Positions 34,521 through 46,196 are shown, counted from the stretch's first letter. The stretch is DNA of 64,000 nucleotides from Sthenelais limicola (GCA_942159475.1 OW804095.1:151766808-151830807), one strand, 5' to 3'. Notes: generated from the sequence alone by a model not told the origin. Numbers and translations are program-made.

Positions 34521-35521
34521 TTCTTCGCCTGATTGAGTAATAAGATGCTAGAGGCTCCTCCCACTTTTACACGCATGCGTATAGCCATGAACAAGAAGCA
34601 CTAATTGGTAACAAACTTGCGGACACTTCTTCTCTACCCTGAGGCTCCTGGATCATAGATTTATACCCTACATTCTGCCCTGTACACGGCAAATGCTCGA
34701 CTAAATATAATATGTATAAGTTATAGTTTTACTAAGCTGATAATATAGTTTTACGATCTTACATTTATATCAGATTTGTATATCATATTTATATCATAGA
34801 TATGTCTAGAAACTTTTGAAAGTAATAAGAGTGTAAACACTAAAGTCTGAGGAAACTATATAAGCAGGATACATCTGGAGAGGCTTTGCCCAGCAGAAGA
34901 GAGTAAACAAAAGGGAGTTTATACATGTTTGTTTAAGCAGTTTGTAGTTTATAATAGTCTTAACACGCAATGATGATATGGAACTCAGCCACTCATCAAG
35001 ACAGATAACTTAAAAAACATAATAATAAAGTATTGATAATCTAAATGCTCAGGGATAATCAAATACACCCCCCCCCCCCCATCCGATATAAATGCAATTA
35101 TTGATGAACCGTATCTAATAATCTAATTAAAATGATTCGAGCTAAAAATCTCACATTTTTTAATCAGCAACTTGTAGAGAAATGATAGATAATTTATTAA
35201 ATAGCCTGGAATGTCTTCACCTTTTCTAAAACCGTTTCTATTCCAGTCAACTCGTGATTTATATTCATATTTATTTATATTATAAATATTCATTATTCAT
35301 TATAAATATTCATTATAGCAAGAAGACAGTGCTGGCTCAATAAGTGAATGCTGACCTTTCTTACTGGCTCAAAATACATCATTGGCTTAGAGTTATATTC
35401 ATCATACAGTTTTAGACAAAATATTACAAAATAAAGAATATATGGAGTTACGATAAAATAAGATATCCCTCAGGTAGCATCCTTCAATATCCCGTGCAAT
35501 ATCTGGTGCCTCTCCTTATAT
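34521..35521. other. A+T-rich intergenic sequence
   Basis: Holds a 13-C run near 35069 and TAAATATTCATTA direct repeats near 35280-35318. No gene seen. Confidence 0.4.
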
Positions 35522-35756
35522 GGGTCAGATTTTCAGAAAATGGACAATTGGCAGATCAACACATTTAGTCAATTCTGCTAAATTGGACTAAGGAATTGTC
35601 AACACTAGGTATATCTGAGTATATTTGGTATTACCTTGATTCAAACAGGTTGTTTGGTTATGTTGAACTATATTTTCAACATGATTTTTGTCTTAAATTT
35701 GGGTTATTCGGGAGGATTTGTGAAGGCAAATTGTAGATTTTCTGGTGATTTCACCC
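35522..35756 (+). mobile_element. MITE-A, diverged
   Basis: Forward copy, 235 bp. The left end is intact, the right end mutated to TCTGGTGATTTCACCC. Confidence 0.8.
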
Positions 35757-36157
35757 ATATGATGAATCCGTCCTTGAAAGCCGAAAATAATCAATTTCTT
35801 TAATACCCTCTAACATGTACCACTTAGGGCACTTAGTCTCTAGTGGAAAGTGGCTCACTGGGAATAATGAAGAGGATTGCTGTTCTAGCCATACCTAAGT
35901 GTTTATGGGAGATAAGGATTACATATGGTCTCTCCTCCATCAATAATCTATCATTATTAGCTAGCATCAGGGATGTATATATTGAAGATGTAGACAATTC
36001 GTCTTGACCCAAATATAAGACGAAGATAGAATTTTGAATAGAACAAACACTGTTTACGAGTAATAAGATGTTAATTACTTGATTATCTTTGACTGATGTC
36101 TTCTTTGCAAGTGCAACACAGACCTTGCCAAACTATCCATTGAAGAAAAAAACAAAA
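35757..36157. other. Intergenic, possible MITE-A scrap
   Basis: CAATTCGTCTTGACCCAAAT and AAGACGAAGATAGA near 35995-36035 resemble the MITE-A interior. Nothing else recognised. Confidence 0.35.
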
Positions 36158-36238
36158 ACGTCCACTCAAAGAATTTCATGATCGATGAAACCAAATTATT
36201 TGGTTTCATCGATCGTGAAATTCTTTGAGTGGAACGTA
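36158..36238. repeat. Near-perfect palindrome, 35-bp arms, 1-nt spacer
   Basis: The left arm, CCACTCAAAGAATTTCAT onward (36162-36196), is repeated inverted at 36198-36232 with a single mismatch (T against C at arm position 18) and one base between the arms. The complementarity extends weakly into ACGT on both outer sides. Confidence 0.9.
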
Positions 36239-36386
36239 GAATGTTTTTATTTATCTAGATGGCATTCATAAAATCAACTTCGAATTCACTAAGGCAAGAT
36301 AGGAGTGACCAAAGACAAAGCTTAGTAACAGTAAAGGTTTGACAGCAGAACTTTTACATAGTAACATGTGACTGGGGAAAGTATAC

Positions 36387-37425
36387 TTAAAGCTGGACCC
36401 TCAGCTATCATCGGTAACAAACAAAAGATTTTCTACTTTTGTATGGATATTTAGAAGTCATTTGATCAAAAGTTTAGAGGATTTTATCCAGTTGTTTTTG
36501 CCACAGGGCTTCTAAAAGTCCTTATTTATATTTGGAGAACCCACCCGAATACTTTCCTAAGATGACTTCACTTAATATCACTCACTGGCGGTCGTTCTCT
36601 CGGCCGTTTCAACTCTTAACTCTTGTATATATATACATATAACAGCAGCAGAATATTGATAAATCCAGTCCTATAAGTCATACTATGAGTAACTCTTGTA
36701 TAAACATATGACAGCAGCAGCATATTGATAAACTCAGTCCTATTAGTCATACTATAAGTAACTCTTGTATGAACATATAACAGCAGCAGCATATTGATAA
36801 ACTCAGTCCTATAAGTCATACTATGAGTAACCCTTGTATAAACATATAACAGCAGCAGAATATTGATAAATCCAGTCCTATAAGTCATACTATGAGTAAC
36901 TCTTGTATAAACATATATAACAGCAGCAGCATATTGATAAATCCAGTCCTATAAGTCATACTATGAGTAACTCTTGTATAACCATATAACAACAGCACAA
37001 TATTGATAAATCCAGTCCTATATGTCATACCATGAATAACTCTTGTATAAACATACAACAGCAGCACAATATTGATAAATCCAGTCCTATAAGTCATAAT
37101 ATGAGTAACTATTGTATAACATATAACAGCAGTAGAATATTGATAAATCCAGTCCTATAAGTCATAATATGAGTAACTCTTGTATAAACATATAACAGCA
37201 GTAGAATATTGATAAATCCAGTCCTATAAGTCATACTGTGAGTAACTCTTGGAGAAACATACCAGCAGCAGAATATTGATAAATCCAGTCCTATAAGTCA
37301 TACTGTGAGTAACTCTTGGAGAAACATACCAGCAGCAGAATATTGATAAATCCAGTCCTATAAGTCATAATAAGAGCAACTTCGGCAAAGCTGTGTGTGT
37401 CATAATAGCTGAGAATGCAGCTTAA
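36387..37425. mobile_element. TTAA-bounded element 1 with internal minisatellite
   Basis: The left end TTAAAGCTGGACCCTCAGCT and the right end AGCTGAGAATGCAGCTTAA are an imperfect inverted pair. Both include TTAA, the target type of piggyBac and Kolobok elements. Left of the array come unique sequence and a CACTCACTGGCGGTCG block. The remainder is the 69-bp array. No transposase is encoded. Confidence 0.55.
36605..37376. repeat. 69-bp minisatellite array 1, about 11 copies
   Basis: Units of TAACTCTTGTATAAACAT, ATAACAGCAGCAGAATATTG, ATAAATCCAGTCCTATAAG and TCATACTATGAG, with small indels. Since 69 is divisible by 3, minus-strand frames stay open as a 23-residue repeat (INILLLLYVYTRV core). Confidence 0.9.
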
Positions 37426-37968
37426 GATTGCATAATCCGGTGGGAAAATTAAGAAAATCAATTATTTTATTTTAATATTGTTCTGGAATTAAGCTTTAAA
37501 CACAAAAATAAACATGTAGCTCAAATGAAGCCACACCAAAACCAATTTTCTAATAGCACTTGGGATCGAAGATGTTCATCAAATAGGCAGTGAAAGTATG
37601 TGCACATGAAGACGGACAAAAATAAAACCTCCGGTAAAATTGTTGGAACTGGAAATTAATCAAATCTTTGTAATTGATAAATATGTTCACCTTTCATAAG
37701 GTCAATTTAATTTCACATGGTTTCACTTGTTTACTATGCGGTGTAGTTCGTGAACTCTTGGGTTCATTTAAAGGACACATAAACAAAAAAGTAAGTAAAT
37801 GGGGCACTTTGCACAACAACTGTAATCTGATAGGGGATGTTCATCAATGGAGTCAACAAGAAACGAGCATTGTTTGCTTGTCCGACTCTTATACTACACC
37901 CTACGGATAGGCACTAATACACAAGGTGGCTAGAATATAAGGGAGCGATAATAGGAGGCAAGAAGCGA
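37426..37968. other. Spacer between the two TTAA elements
   Basis: No gene recognised. It separates two elements of the same family lying in the same orientation. Confidence 0.35.
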
Positions 37969-38740
37969 TTAAAGCTGCATTCTCACTGAGTTTTTTTTAT
38001 TTATCTCAATTTTTGTTCTGTTATTTCATATAACCCATCCAAAAATGAATTCTCCAGAATTCTGAAAGATTTCATCTGATTGTATTTGCGACAGGGCTTC
38101 ATAGAAGTGCACATTTATATTTCAGTGACCCACCAAAATCCATTTTTGCGGTGGCTTCACTTATTATCGCTCACCGGCGGCTGTTGTAGCTCATCCAATT
38201 TGACTTTAAACTCTTGTATAAACTAATAACAGCAGCAGAATATTGATAAATTCAGTCCTATAAGTCATAATATGAGTAACTCTTGTATAAAAATATAACA
38301 GCAGCAGAATATTGATAAATTCAGTCCTATGATTCACAATATGAGTAACTCTTGTATAAACATATTACAGCAGCAGAATATTGATATATTCAGTCCTATA
38401 AGTCACAATATGAGTAACTCTTGTATAAACAAATAACAGCAGCAGAATATTGATAAACTCAGTCCTATAAGTCACAATATGAGTAACTCTTGTATAAACA
38501 TATAACAGCAGCAGAATATTGATAAATTCAGTTCTATAGGTCACAATAAGGGTGACTCTTGTATAAACATATAACAGCAGCAGAATATTGATATATTCAG
38601 TCCTATAAGTCACAATATGAGTGACTCTTGTATGAACATATAACAGCAGCAGAATATTGATAAATTCAGTCCTATAAGTCACAATATGAGTGAATGTTAC
38701 AAGATTATTCTTGTTGTAATAGCTGGGGAGGCAGCTTTAA
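37969..38740. mobile_element. TTAA-bounded element 2 with internal minisatellite
   Basis: Starts TTAAAGCTGCATTCTCACTG and ends AGCTGGGGAGGCAGCTTTAA, inverted to each other. It shares with element 1 the block near GGGCTTCATAGAAGTG or GGGCTTCTAAAAGTCC and the CACNGGCGGC block, then carries its own 69-bp array. Confidence 0.6.
38205..38695. repeat. 69-bp minisatellite array 2, about 7 copies
   Basis: Same unit as array 1 but with its own diagnostic words (TTCAGTCCTATAAGTCAC, AATATGAGTAACTC), so copies are more alike within an array than between arrays. Confidence 0.9.
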
Positions 38741-38900
38741 TACCATGACCTCCCGCGGGCAGTATGAACTCATGGAGCTGCTCATAGATAAAAGATCATG
38801 ACCTGCCAGAACCTTTACTTATAACACAGACACGTGGCTGGGATAATGACACTTCTATACTGCTTCTTACATGGAAGTCAAAATTACTATATATATATAT

Positions 38901-39135
38901 GGGTCAGATTTTGAGAAAATGTACAATTAAATTTCACCAATCTTCTCAAATAACTCAGATTTCAGATGAAAATAAAGTTCAAGATACAGTTCAACCTAAC
39001 CAAACAGATTGCTAGAATCAATGCAATGCCGAATATACTCGAATTTACCTAGTATTGACCAAATTGCAGCCTAACTTAGCAGAATTTACTAAATGTGTAG
39101 AGCTGCCAATTGTACATTTTCAGAAAATTTGACCC
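38901..39135 (-). mobile_element. MITE-A, full length
   Basis: Reverse copy, 235 bp, inserted in an (AT)n run (TATATATAT|GGGTCAG). Confidence 0.85.
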
Positions 39136-39151
39136 ATATATATGCATATAT

Positions 39152-39394
39152 GGGTGAAATCGCCAGAAAATGTACAATTCACCTATACTAATCATTTCAA
39201 TTAACCCAAATTTAAGACAGAAATCAGATTCAAAATACAGTTTAACATATCTAAACAGACTCCTTGAATCAACCCAATACGGTACTACATATTATATTCA
39301 GATATACCTAGTGCTGACCATTGTTCAGTCCAATTTAGAAGAATTTACCAAAGGAGTATATCTGCCAATTGTACATTTCCCGAAAAATTGACCC
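39152..39394 (-). mobile_element. MITE-A, older subfamily
   Basis: Reverse copy with ends GGGTGAAATCGCCAG and CCCGAAAAATTGACCC. It lies only 16 bp after the previous copy, in the same orientation, but differs from it at many positions, so it is not a simple tandem duplicate. Confidence 0.8.
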
Positions 39395-39742
39395 ATATAT
39401 ACCCGGAAATTCACTTTCTATCCGTGTTAAAAGATGAAGTGTTGTTGTGAATACTTCTATTAAGAGACCAGGGGTCAGCTGGGTAACAATTAATTAAGGG
39501 GATGAGTGAGGCGGGTGGAAATGGGCGATATTATGACAGAAACCGGCCATGATCAACATATTGTCAGATTGGTGAGGTGACCTCAGGGGTAGAGTCACGC
39601 TGCAATATATGCCTATGTTAATGGATATAGACAAAAGTTAACAAAAATCTGTATTTTCACAAGCATTTTATTACAATAATGTTATTCTCAGCTTGAGTAT
39701 GTAATCTAGTACAAGTAATTTCTCTTATAGTAACAATAGTAT

Positions 39743-39955
39743 GGGTCAGATTTTCAGACACATTTAGTAAATTCTGCTAAATTAGGCTGCAATTTGATCG
39801 ATACTAGGTAAATTCGAGTATATTTGGCATTGCATTGATTCTAGCAATCTGTTTGGTTAGGTTGAACTGTATTTTGAACTTTATTTTCGTCTAAAATTTG
39901 GGTTCTTTGAGAAGATTGGCGAAGTTGAATTGTACATTTTCTGAAAATCTGACTC
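39743..39955 (+). mobile_element. MITE-A with short deletion near left end
   Basis: Forward copy. After GGGTCAGATTTTCAG it jumps to ACACATTTAGTAAATTC, losing about 22 bp including GTACAATTGGCAGC. Confidence 0.8.
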
Positions 39956-41254
39956 ATATACCTTATTCTTTATATCTCTACTATACCTGTATCTACCTCT
40001 ATCTCATGAATTCTAACATTAACATAGAGAGGTGAAGGGGAAGACAGTATGTGGAGAATTTGGACCACTGCTCCCAGAGGAATCTAATCCCTTTAGAATT
40101 GATATGCGACTATTGCATTTATGCACTTGTCAATTGCACCCCCCTCCAACACCACCCCCGGGGGTATGGGGGAATGGTAGAGGGATGTCTGAGTAGATAT
40201 GCCGCCACCCAGGCAGGGATTTCCCTTAGTTTACTGATTTGATTTGAAAAATATCTTTATTCAGGACTTAGGACATTACATCTCTGATGCTATTCTCAGA
40301 ATCGCCTGCTGTTACAAAAAAAGTGTTACAATACTCTAGAACATATTCCGCTAGCTGACAATGCAGAGGTTAATTGTGGTATGAGAAGATAAACTCGATA
40401 ATATAATGATAAACCATTTGAAGGAATGTAGTTAATTACACATAAAATATACATATCACGTTACATATCAAAGCAGATTACAGTGCACAGGTTTTACCCC
40501 AGGCAGTGAAAAATAATAAAAACATTTGTTAAAAACATAAGTATAGCGTCGTGCTCTATCAGAAATCCGTTGGGTATTACATATTTATGTCAAAGAAAAG
40601 AGTAGCATCAGATCAATACTTGTACTTTCGGCAAGCAATCAAAACAAAGCGATCAGGTCAATCTATCACATAATATTATGTATGTATGTATGGAAGTCTG
40701 TACCATGACATGTAAAAAAAAAACTCAATCAAAACTCTCACAAGCATGCAACAACAAAGTATCAACGTACCAAAGTATCAAGAGGTGATCCAGGGTGGGG
40801 GAATGTCCGTCAGGTTTTTTTTACAAAAGTAATGTGAAGAATGTGCCGCATGGAATTTACAATATTTTTTTAAAATTGTATTAAAGGCCAATTACATAAT
40901 ATTTATATTATCTTGCCCTGGGGGTCGGGGATTACATCCTATTTCCCCAAATGCACAGGACATTCTCCAATACCCCCGGGGGTGGGGGATGCAATTGACA
41001 AGTGCATAAATATAACGTAAAACAATCTCATATTATATTATTTGTTATCATGTAATAATAATAATAATAGATTTTTATTTCCATATCACATTTACAACCG
41101 TTGTCATACAATGTAGAATTAAAAGAGAGAAACCTATGGAAAGAGGAATAATCTCGGTCACAGTCACATCTCTTCCGAATATCCCTTAAATTTACTTTTA
41201 TTTCGCTATCCCTTTCATCTGTACATATATTTCTAGCTAAATATAAACAGTGTC
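39956..41254. other. Intergenic with a retroposon-like 3' tail
   Basis: TGATTTGATTTGAAAAATATC at 40230 followed by TTTATTCAGGACTTAGGAC reads, on the minus strand, as AATAAAGATATTTTTCAAAT ending in a TCAAA repeat, like a LINE 3' end. An inverted pair GCACTTGTCAATTGCA (40122) / TGCAATTGACAAGTGC (40991) flanks about 850 bp, each next to a CCCCCGGGGG-type block (40156; 40974). This may be another element with inverted ends (about 40121-41007). No gene seen. Confidence 0.4.
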
Positions 41255-41606
41255 TAATAGGGGACTTGCATGTCTCACTGCGCATGTCTGCTGCAGTACA
41301 TCCTGGGATGAATTTGATTGAAATCTGACTTACAAATATTTGGCAACATTTTTACCGAAAATTGCAAGAATGCTGTCATCAATATTGTAGCTTGTATAAA
41401 TGATCTATAAAAACCAAATGCATGATGGGAAAGATGCAGACTTGTGTTATGAAAACATGTATAACACATGGATATTGATAATAGAGCATTGATAAGTATT
41501 CCATGTTGAACATAACATGTCTTCTATAGATTTTACACTGTACCATTAGTCCCATAATGCCATGCAAATTAGGATTCAAGATGGCGGCTATGCAACTCCC
41601 CTATAT
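41255..41606 (+). mobile_element. MITE-C copy 2
   Basis: Left end AATAGGGGACTTGCATG, right end GCTATGCAACTCCCCTATA. The interior aligns with 2078-2426 throughout (CATCCTGGGATGAATTTG, CCAAATGCATGATGGGAAAG). Confidence 0.75.
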
Positions 41607-41712
41607 TGGGCCTGCCTGCTACACAACGGTAAATGGTAAAACTATTTTGCCCTCAATGACCATTTTACAGTTGCGGGCACCAGCTAGCCTGCCACCCTTG
41701 AGACCTATAGGT

Positions 41713-41715
41713 CAG
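41713..41715. repeat. CAG duplication, left of outer element
   Basis: CAG precedes the left end at 41716 and CAG follows the right end at 57785, consistent with a 3-bp target duplication. Confidence 0.5.
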
Positions 41716-42029
41716 GGGCTCGTTTCATAACTAATAGTGGAGCGGAGCGGAGACCAAAAATAGCGGAATTCCACTATTCCGTTTCATAACTAATAGCGGG
41801 ACGGAATTCCGTTATTTTTCCGCTAAGTCTCCGCATTTTTTGCGGAATTCAAAAGGGTCTCCGCAACTTTTTATGACTTAATTTTCCATGAAATAAATAC
41901 GAAATAAACACTTTGTATCCTTTCTATATCTCTTTATTGCTAGTTATATATGTTTTAAGGTGAGAAAAACATATTATTTTAACAATTTTCGACCAGGGTA
42001 TTCTTGTCATAGTGAAAAGGAAATGAACA

Positions 42030-42330
42030 CATTATACTGCCGTTTTGATAGTAAATACTACTAGCAAAGTCACCCTCTTCCTCTCACTGTCTCTCTCCTC
42101 GCCCTCTCTCCTTGTCCTCCTCCTTTTCTCCCATGCCTCTCCCCCTCTTCTCTCTCCCTGTCCCCACACTACCCCTCTCCACCCTGCCCTCTTCTCTCTC
42201 CCCCTCGTCTCTCTGTATCCGCTTCTCCCTCTCCCTATCGAATTCCCCCCACCCTCTGACCTCCCCATCTCTCTTTTTCCTCGCTCTTCCCCTCTCCGTC
42301 TGATATCTCCCCCTTGATCTCTCTCCCCTA
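42030..42330. repeat. Pyrimidine-rich low-complexity tract
   Basis: CTCTCC/CCTCTC-type sequence ending in a C14 run. Open frames are artefacts. Confidence 0.75.
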
Positions 42331-42359
42331 CCCCCCCCCCCCCACCTCTCCGGGAGGTG

Positions 42360-43375
42360 GGGGGGGCAGTACAAGGACAGGTACTGGCTGAGGTACTGGA
42401 GGAGACACGGGAAGAGGTGGTACAGGAGGAGGTACAGGTGGGGGGGGGGTACTAGAATAGGGACGGTTGGAGGTACCAGAGGAGGGACTGGAGCAGGTAA
42501 TGCAGCAAATACTGGAAGTAGTGCAGGAGGGGGTACTGGAGGAGGTACTGTAAGGGGTATTCAAAGAGACACTGGAGGAGTATACTGGGGGAGGAGGTAC
42601 TGGAGGAGGTACAGGAGACGGTAGGGGTACTGGAGGGGGTACTGGAAGAGGCACTGGAGAGAGTACCCCTCCAGTACCTCCTCCAGTACCCCTTAACAGT
42701 ACTCCCTCCAGTACCCCTCCAGTACTTCCTCCAGTATCCCCTCCAGTGCCTCCTCAAGTACCCCCTCCAGTACCTCCTCCAGTACCCTCCAGTGCCTCCT
42801 CAAGTACCCCCTCCAGTGCCTCCTCCAGTACCCCCTTCAGTACCCCATCCAGTACCTCCTCCAGTACCACCTCCAATATCCCTCCAGTGCCTCCTCCAGT
42901 ACCCCCTCCAGTGCCTTCTCGAGTACCCCCTTACAGTACCTCCTCCAGTACCCCATCCAGTACCCCTTACAGAACCTCCTCCAGTACCTCCTCCTGCACC
43001 CCTTACGGTACCTCCTCCAGTACCCCTTACAATACTTCCTCCAGTACCCCTTACAGTACTTCCTCCAGTACCCCTTACAGTACTTCTTCCAGTACCTCCT
43101 CCATTACCCCTTCCAGTGCCCCCTCCAGTACCTCCTTCAGTACCCCGTTTAGTACCCCTTACAGTACCTCCTCCAATGCCTCCTCCAGTACACCTTACAG
43201 TGCCTACTCCAGTAACCCCTCTAGTACCCCTTCCAGTGCCCCCTCCAGTACCTTCTCCAGTATCCCTGCCAGTGCCTCCTCCAGTACCTCTTACAGTACC
43301 TCCTCTGCCTCCCCCAGTTCCTCCTCCAGTTCCTTCTCAATTGCTGCCTCCCGTACCTCCTGGAGGAGGAGGAAC
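42360..43375. repeat. Inverted minisatellite of the word CCTCCAGTACC
   Basis: From about 42366 to 42665 the plus strand reads GGTACTGGAGG repeats; from 42666 to 43375 it reads CCTCCAGTACCCC, TTACAGTACCTCC and similar. The two arms are reverse complements, about 300 and 700 bp, with the turn at 42660-42670. The Pro/Ser/Thr-rich frames (for example 42746-43387) come from the repeat. A short stray piece of the same word recurs at 43846-43875. Confidence 0.85.
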
Positions 43376-43794
43376 TTTGGATATTGAATAGTCGTAGAAT
43401 TATTGTAGGAAATAAGGAATATAAAGTCTAAAGCTTATGAACCCAAGATCTAGAAATGAATGTTTATGGTAGAGTAGGTATACAGGTAGGTGCGTGGTCC
43501 ATGTGGCTATTGGTCATTGGAAGAATATTAAAGTAGGTGAGGGTGCTACCTGAGCTTTCACATGCTACCCTAATTACCACAATATATTCCTGGTTAATGT
43601 TACATTATGAAATATGAACATGTTACTAATTTAGGTTATTAGATATGATAAAAATAACTAATGATAATTACTGGTGATAAAGGGGTTACAAACTGTTGCG
43701 TCATTATTATGTAACATGATGTAACATATGACTATCATAGAAAGGAGCCCCATTACCAGATGTCAATTCCTGTCAAATTCTATCATGTTGAACT

Positions 43795-43976
43795 TGAAAT
43801 AAACAATATACATACATACATGTATACATACAAACATACATACCCCCTCCAGTACTTCCTCCAGTACCCCTACATACATACATAGGCCTACATACATACA
43901 TCATAGATACATGTTTACAATACATACATACCCACATACATGTATATGTACATGCATACATGTATACATACACTTA
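43795..43976. repeat. (ACAT)n microsatellite region, insertion site of inner element
   Basis: Imperfect CATA/TGTA repeats run up to the left end of the inner element. Confidence 0.75.
43975..43976. repeat. TA duplication, left of inner element
   Basis: TA precedes CCCAGGTAAC at 43977, and TA follows GTTACCTGGG at 57125. Confidence 0.5.
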
Positions 43977-43989
43977 CCCAGGTAACAAT

Positions 43990-44550
43990 TCACGTTAAAT
44001 TAACGTTGATTCCCGTCAATCCAAGGTGAATTTATTAACGTCAATGCGTTGACGTGAACTTAACCTCAATTTAATGTCAATTGTATTAATGTTATAATAT
44101 TTGCGTCAAACTAACGTTAACTGAACGTGAATTTTTTAACATTAATTTCTCAACGTTGAGTAAATGTTGACTTAACATTAACACTTTTGACTTCAATTTC
44201 TTAACATTAACTTACCGATCAATCGACGTTCATATTTTTTACGTCAATCTGTTAACATTAACTTAACGATCAATCAATGTTAGTGTTTTTGACTTCAATT
44301 TTTTAACGTTAACTTACCAATTGATCAACGTTAATAATTTTGATGTCAACTCTTAAACATTAACTTACCGATCAATCAACGTTAATATTTTTAATGTCAA
44401 TCTTTAACATTAATTTACCGATTGATCAATGTTGATATTTTTTACGTACATTTTTTAACATAAACTTACTGATAAATCAACGTCAATATTTTTAACGTCA
44501 ATTCTTTTAACCGTAACTTACTGATAAATCAACGTTGATAGCTTTAACAG
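43990..44550. repeat. Left subterminal repeat array of the inner element
   Basis: About nine units of roughly 60 bp built from AACNTTAACTTACCGAT, CAATCAACGTTAATATT and TTTTTAACGTCAAT. The word AACGTTAA is itself palindromic. Such arrays are the expected binding sites of the element's own transposase. Confidence 0.85.
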
Positions 44551-45467
44551 CACATTCTTTTACTTTCATGTCTGTTCCTCTAAGTTTTAAGATATATTTT
44601 TTAATAAAGCAGGGTTGCTACAATGGCATTGGCCTACGTAGCGGGATTGGAGTGTTACCTCTGGTCTTCCTCCCTTCCCTGAATATATGTTGAATATAAT
44701 ATCACACAATATCACTGGGATATCTGTGGAAAGTTTGAGACTTGGAATCAATTCAACTTCACTTGCCTATTGGGCAAGTAGTAGCCCAACATTATTTTTC
44801 TCTTGCACCAATTTATTTGCAGAATTATAACCGAAATCACACCGATCTCCATGTAACTTGTTTTATTAACATCAAATATTTATCAAATGCAGAAAATTTC
44901 CTTTACACACAGAACTTTACAAGCCCGCAAGATAACCCTCAATAACAGAAGTTAGTAATGACTTTAATCACAGAAGTAAAAAAGGAATATTATTCTTTCT
45001 TGGTACCTAAATAATTAAGAAATTTAGCTGCGACTTTTGAGACATTTTTCCTCTTGTTATGTATTTTGATTTATTTTAAACTAAAAGCAAAACTGGATAT
45101 AATCTGTCAATATAATTTGATTCACATGTTCCCATCTGAAACTTAAAACTATATGCCCATTAAACTGCCCTTTCTCTTGGTTTTTCTTTCAAATTCTTTC
45201 ACCAGTTCACCATTGGGATACACAACTTAAATACAAGTTCATAGTTGCTTGCAGCAGGTCTTTTATTCGATCAACTCAATCTCTACTTGAATATTCATGT
45301 AAATCTATTTCTATCTATATCTGCATGTGTCTTGAATTACCTGTGTGAATTCATGGTCTCATTTTAATCCTTTCCCTGACTTCATTGAACAGACTATTGC
45401 ACTATTACAGGTAGAATTATTTTATGGGCAATTCATGTACATGTATACAATACTAATATTACTAATC
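44551..45467. other. Inner element, non-coding left interior
   Basis: No gene or known repeat recognised. Confidence 0.4.
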
Positions 45468-46196
45468 AGCGCTGTCATTATGTGCCGGCAGCTGGCGATT
45501 TTCGCCAGCTAGAATGACCCTGATCGTTGGCTAGAATTGCCCCAAATATCAACCTATAAATAGCCACAAACATTGACTTACATATTATATCATTTCCAGC
45601 TGAATTTTAGTCTCATTCCTTGTCATTTCAAACAACAACAATCTTTTTGAAATCAGACTATATGGACAGGCAAGGAACAGTGGTCAGTGTGTGTGAGGCA
45701 ACTGCAGAAGTAGGCAGGAAAAGTTTAACGAAAATCCACATAAGTCTGTTCAATGAACTTTGAACATTGACACCGAAGGTATTGAACTGAATATATCCGC
45801 AATATGAAGTATGTGTGGTGTGATTAAAGGCAATTCAAAAGGGGGTATATTAATTCAAAATAATTAAAAAATCATTGTAGTCGGTGCAAATTTATTCATA
45901 AACAAGCCTTAAGAATATCCACATAACTCCTTTCAATTCAGACATTTACTAATGAACTTTTGAACATTGTCAGAGAAGGTATTGAACTAAATATATCTGC
46001 AATATGAAGTATGTGTAAGGAGATTAAAGGCAATCCGAAAGGGTGTATTAATTAGTACTCATGCTGGAAACTTATTTAATATAGACAATTCTTAGACATT
46101 ATTATTACATCATACCATAATACGGCATTGATAAAGTACTGTAGCCAGCTAAAAATCCAAAATAGCCACCTGACACAAAATTTAGTGAGATCCCTG
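45468..46196. mobile_element. Degraded element with hAT-like CAGNG ends
   Basis: The left end CAGCGCTGTCATTATGTGCC is followed by CAGCTGGCGATTTT and a short hairpin. The minus strand from the right reads CAGGGATCTCACTAAATTTT, then GTCAGGTGGCTATTTT and AGCTGGCTAC. The shared order suggests a pair of inverted ends. I see no clear 8-bp duplication. Inside is a diverged direct duplication (45731-45862 and 45912-46055; word GCAATATGAAGTATGTGT). Confidence 0.4.

Noticed and set aside
36605..38695. CRISPR-like repeated units
   Set aside because: Units are contiguous 69-bp tandem repeats without unique spacers, in an animal genome.
42746..43391. Two 200-codon Pro/Ser/Thr-rich frames resembling mucin-like repeats
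   Set aside because: Two frames of the same minisatellite stay open at once; no signal peptide, splice site or non-repeat domain.
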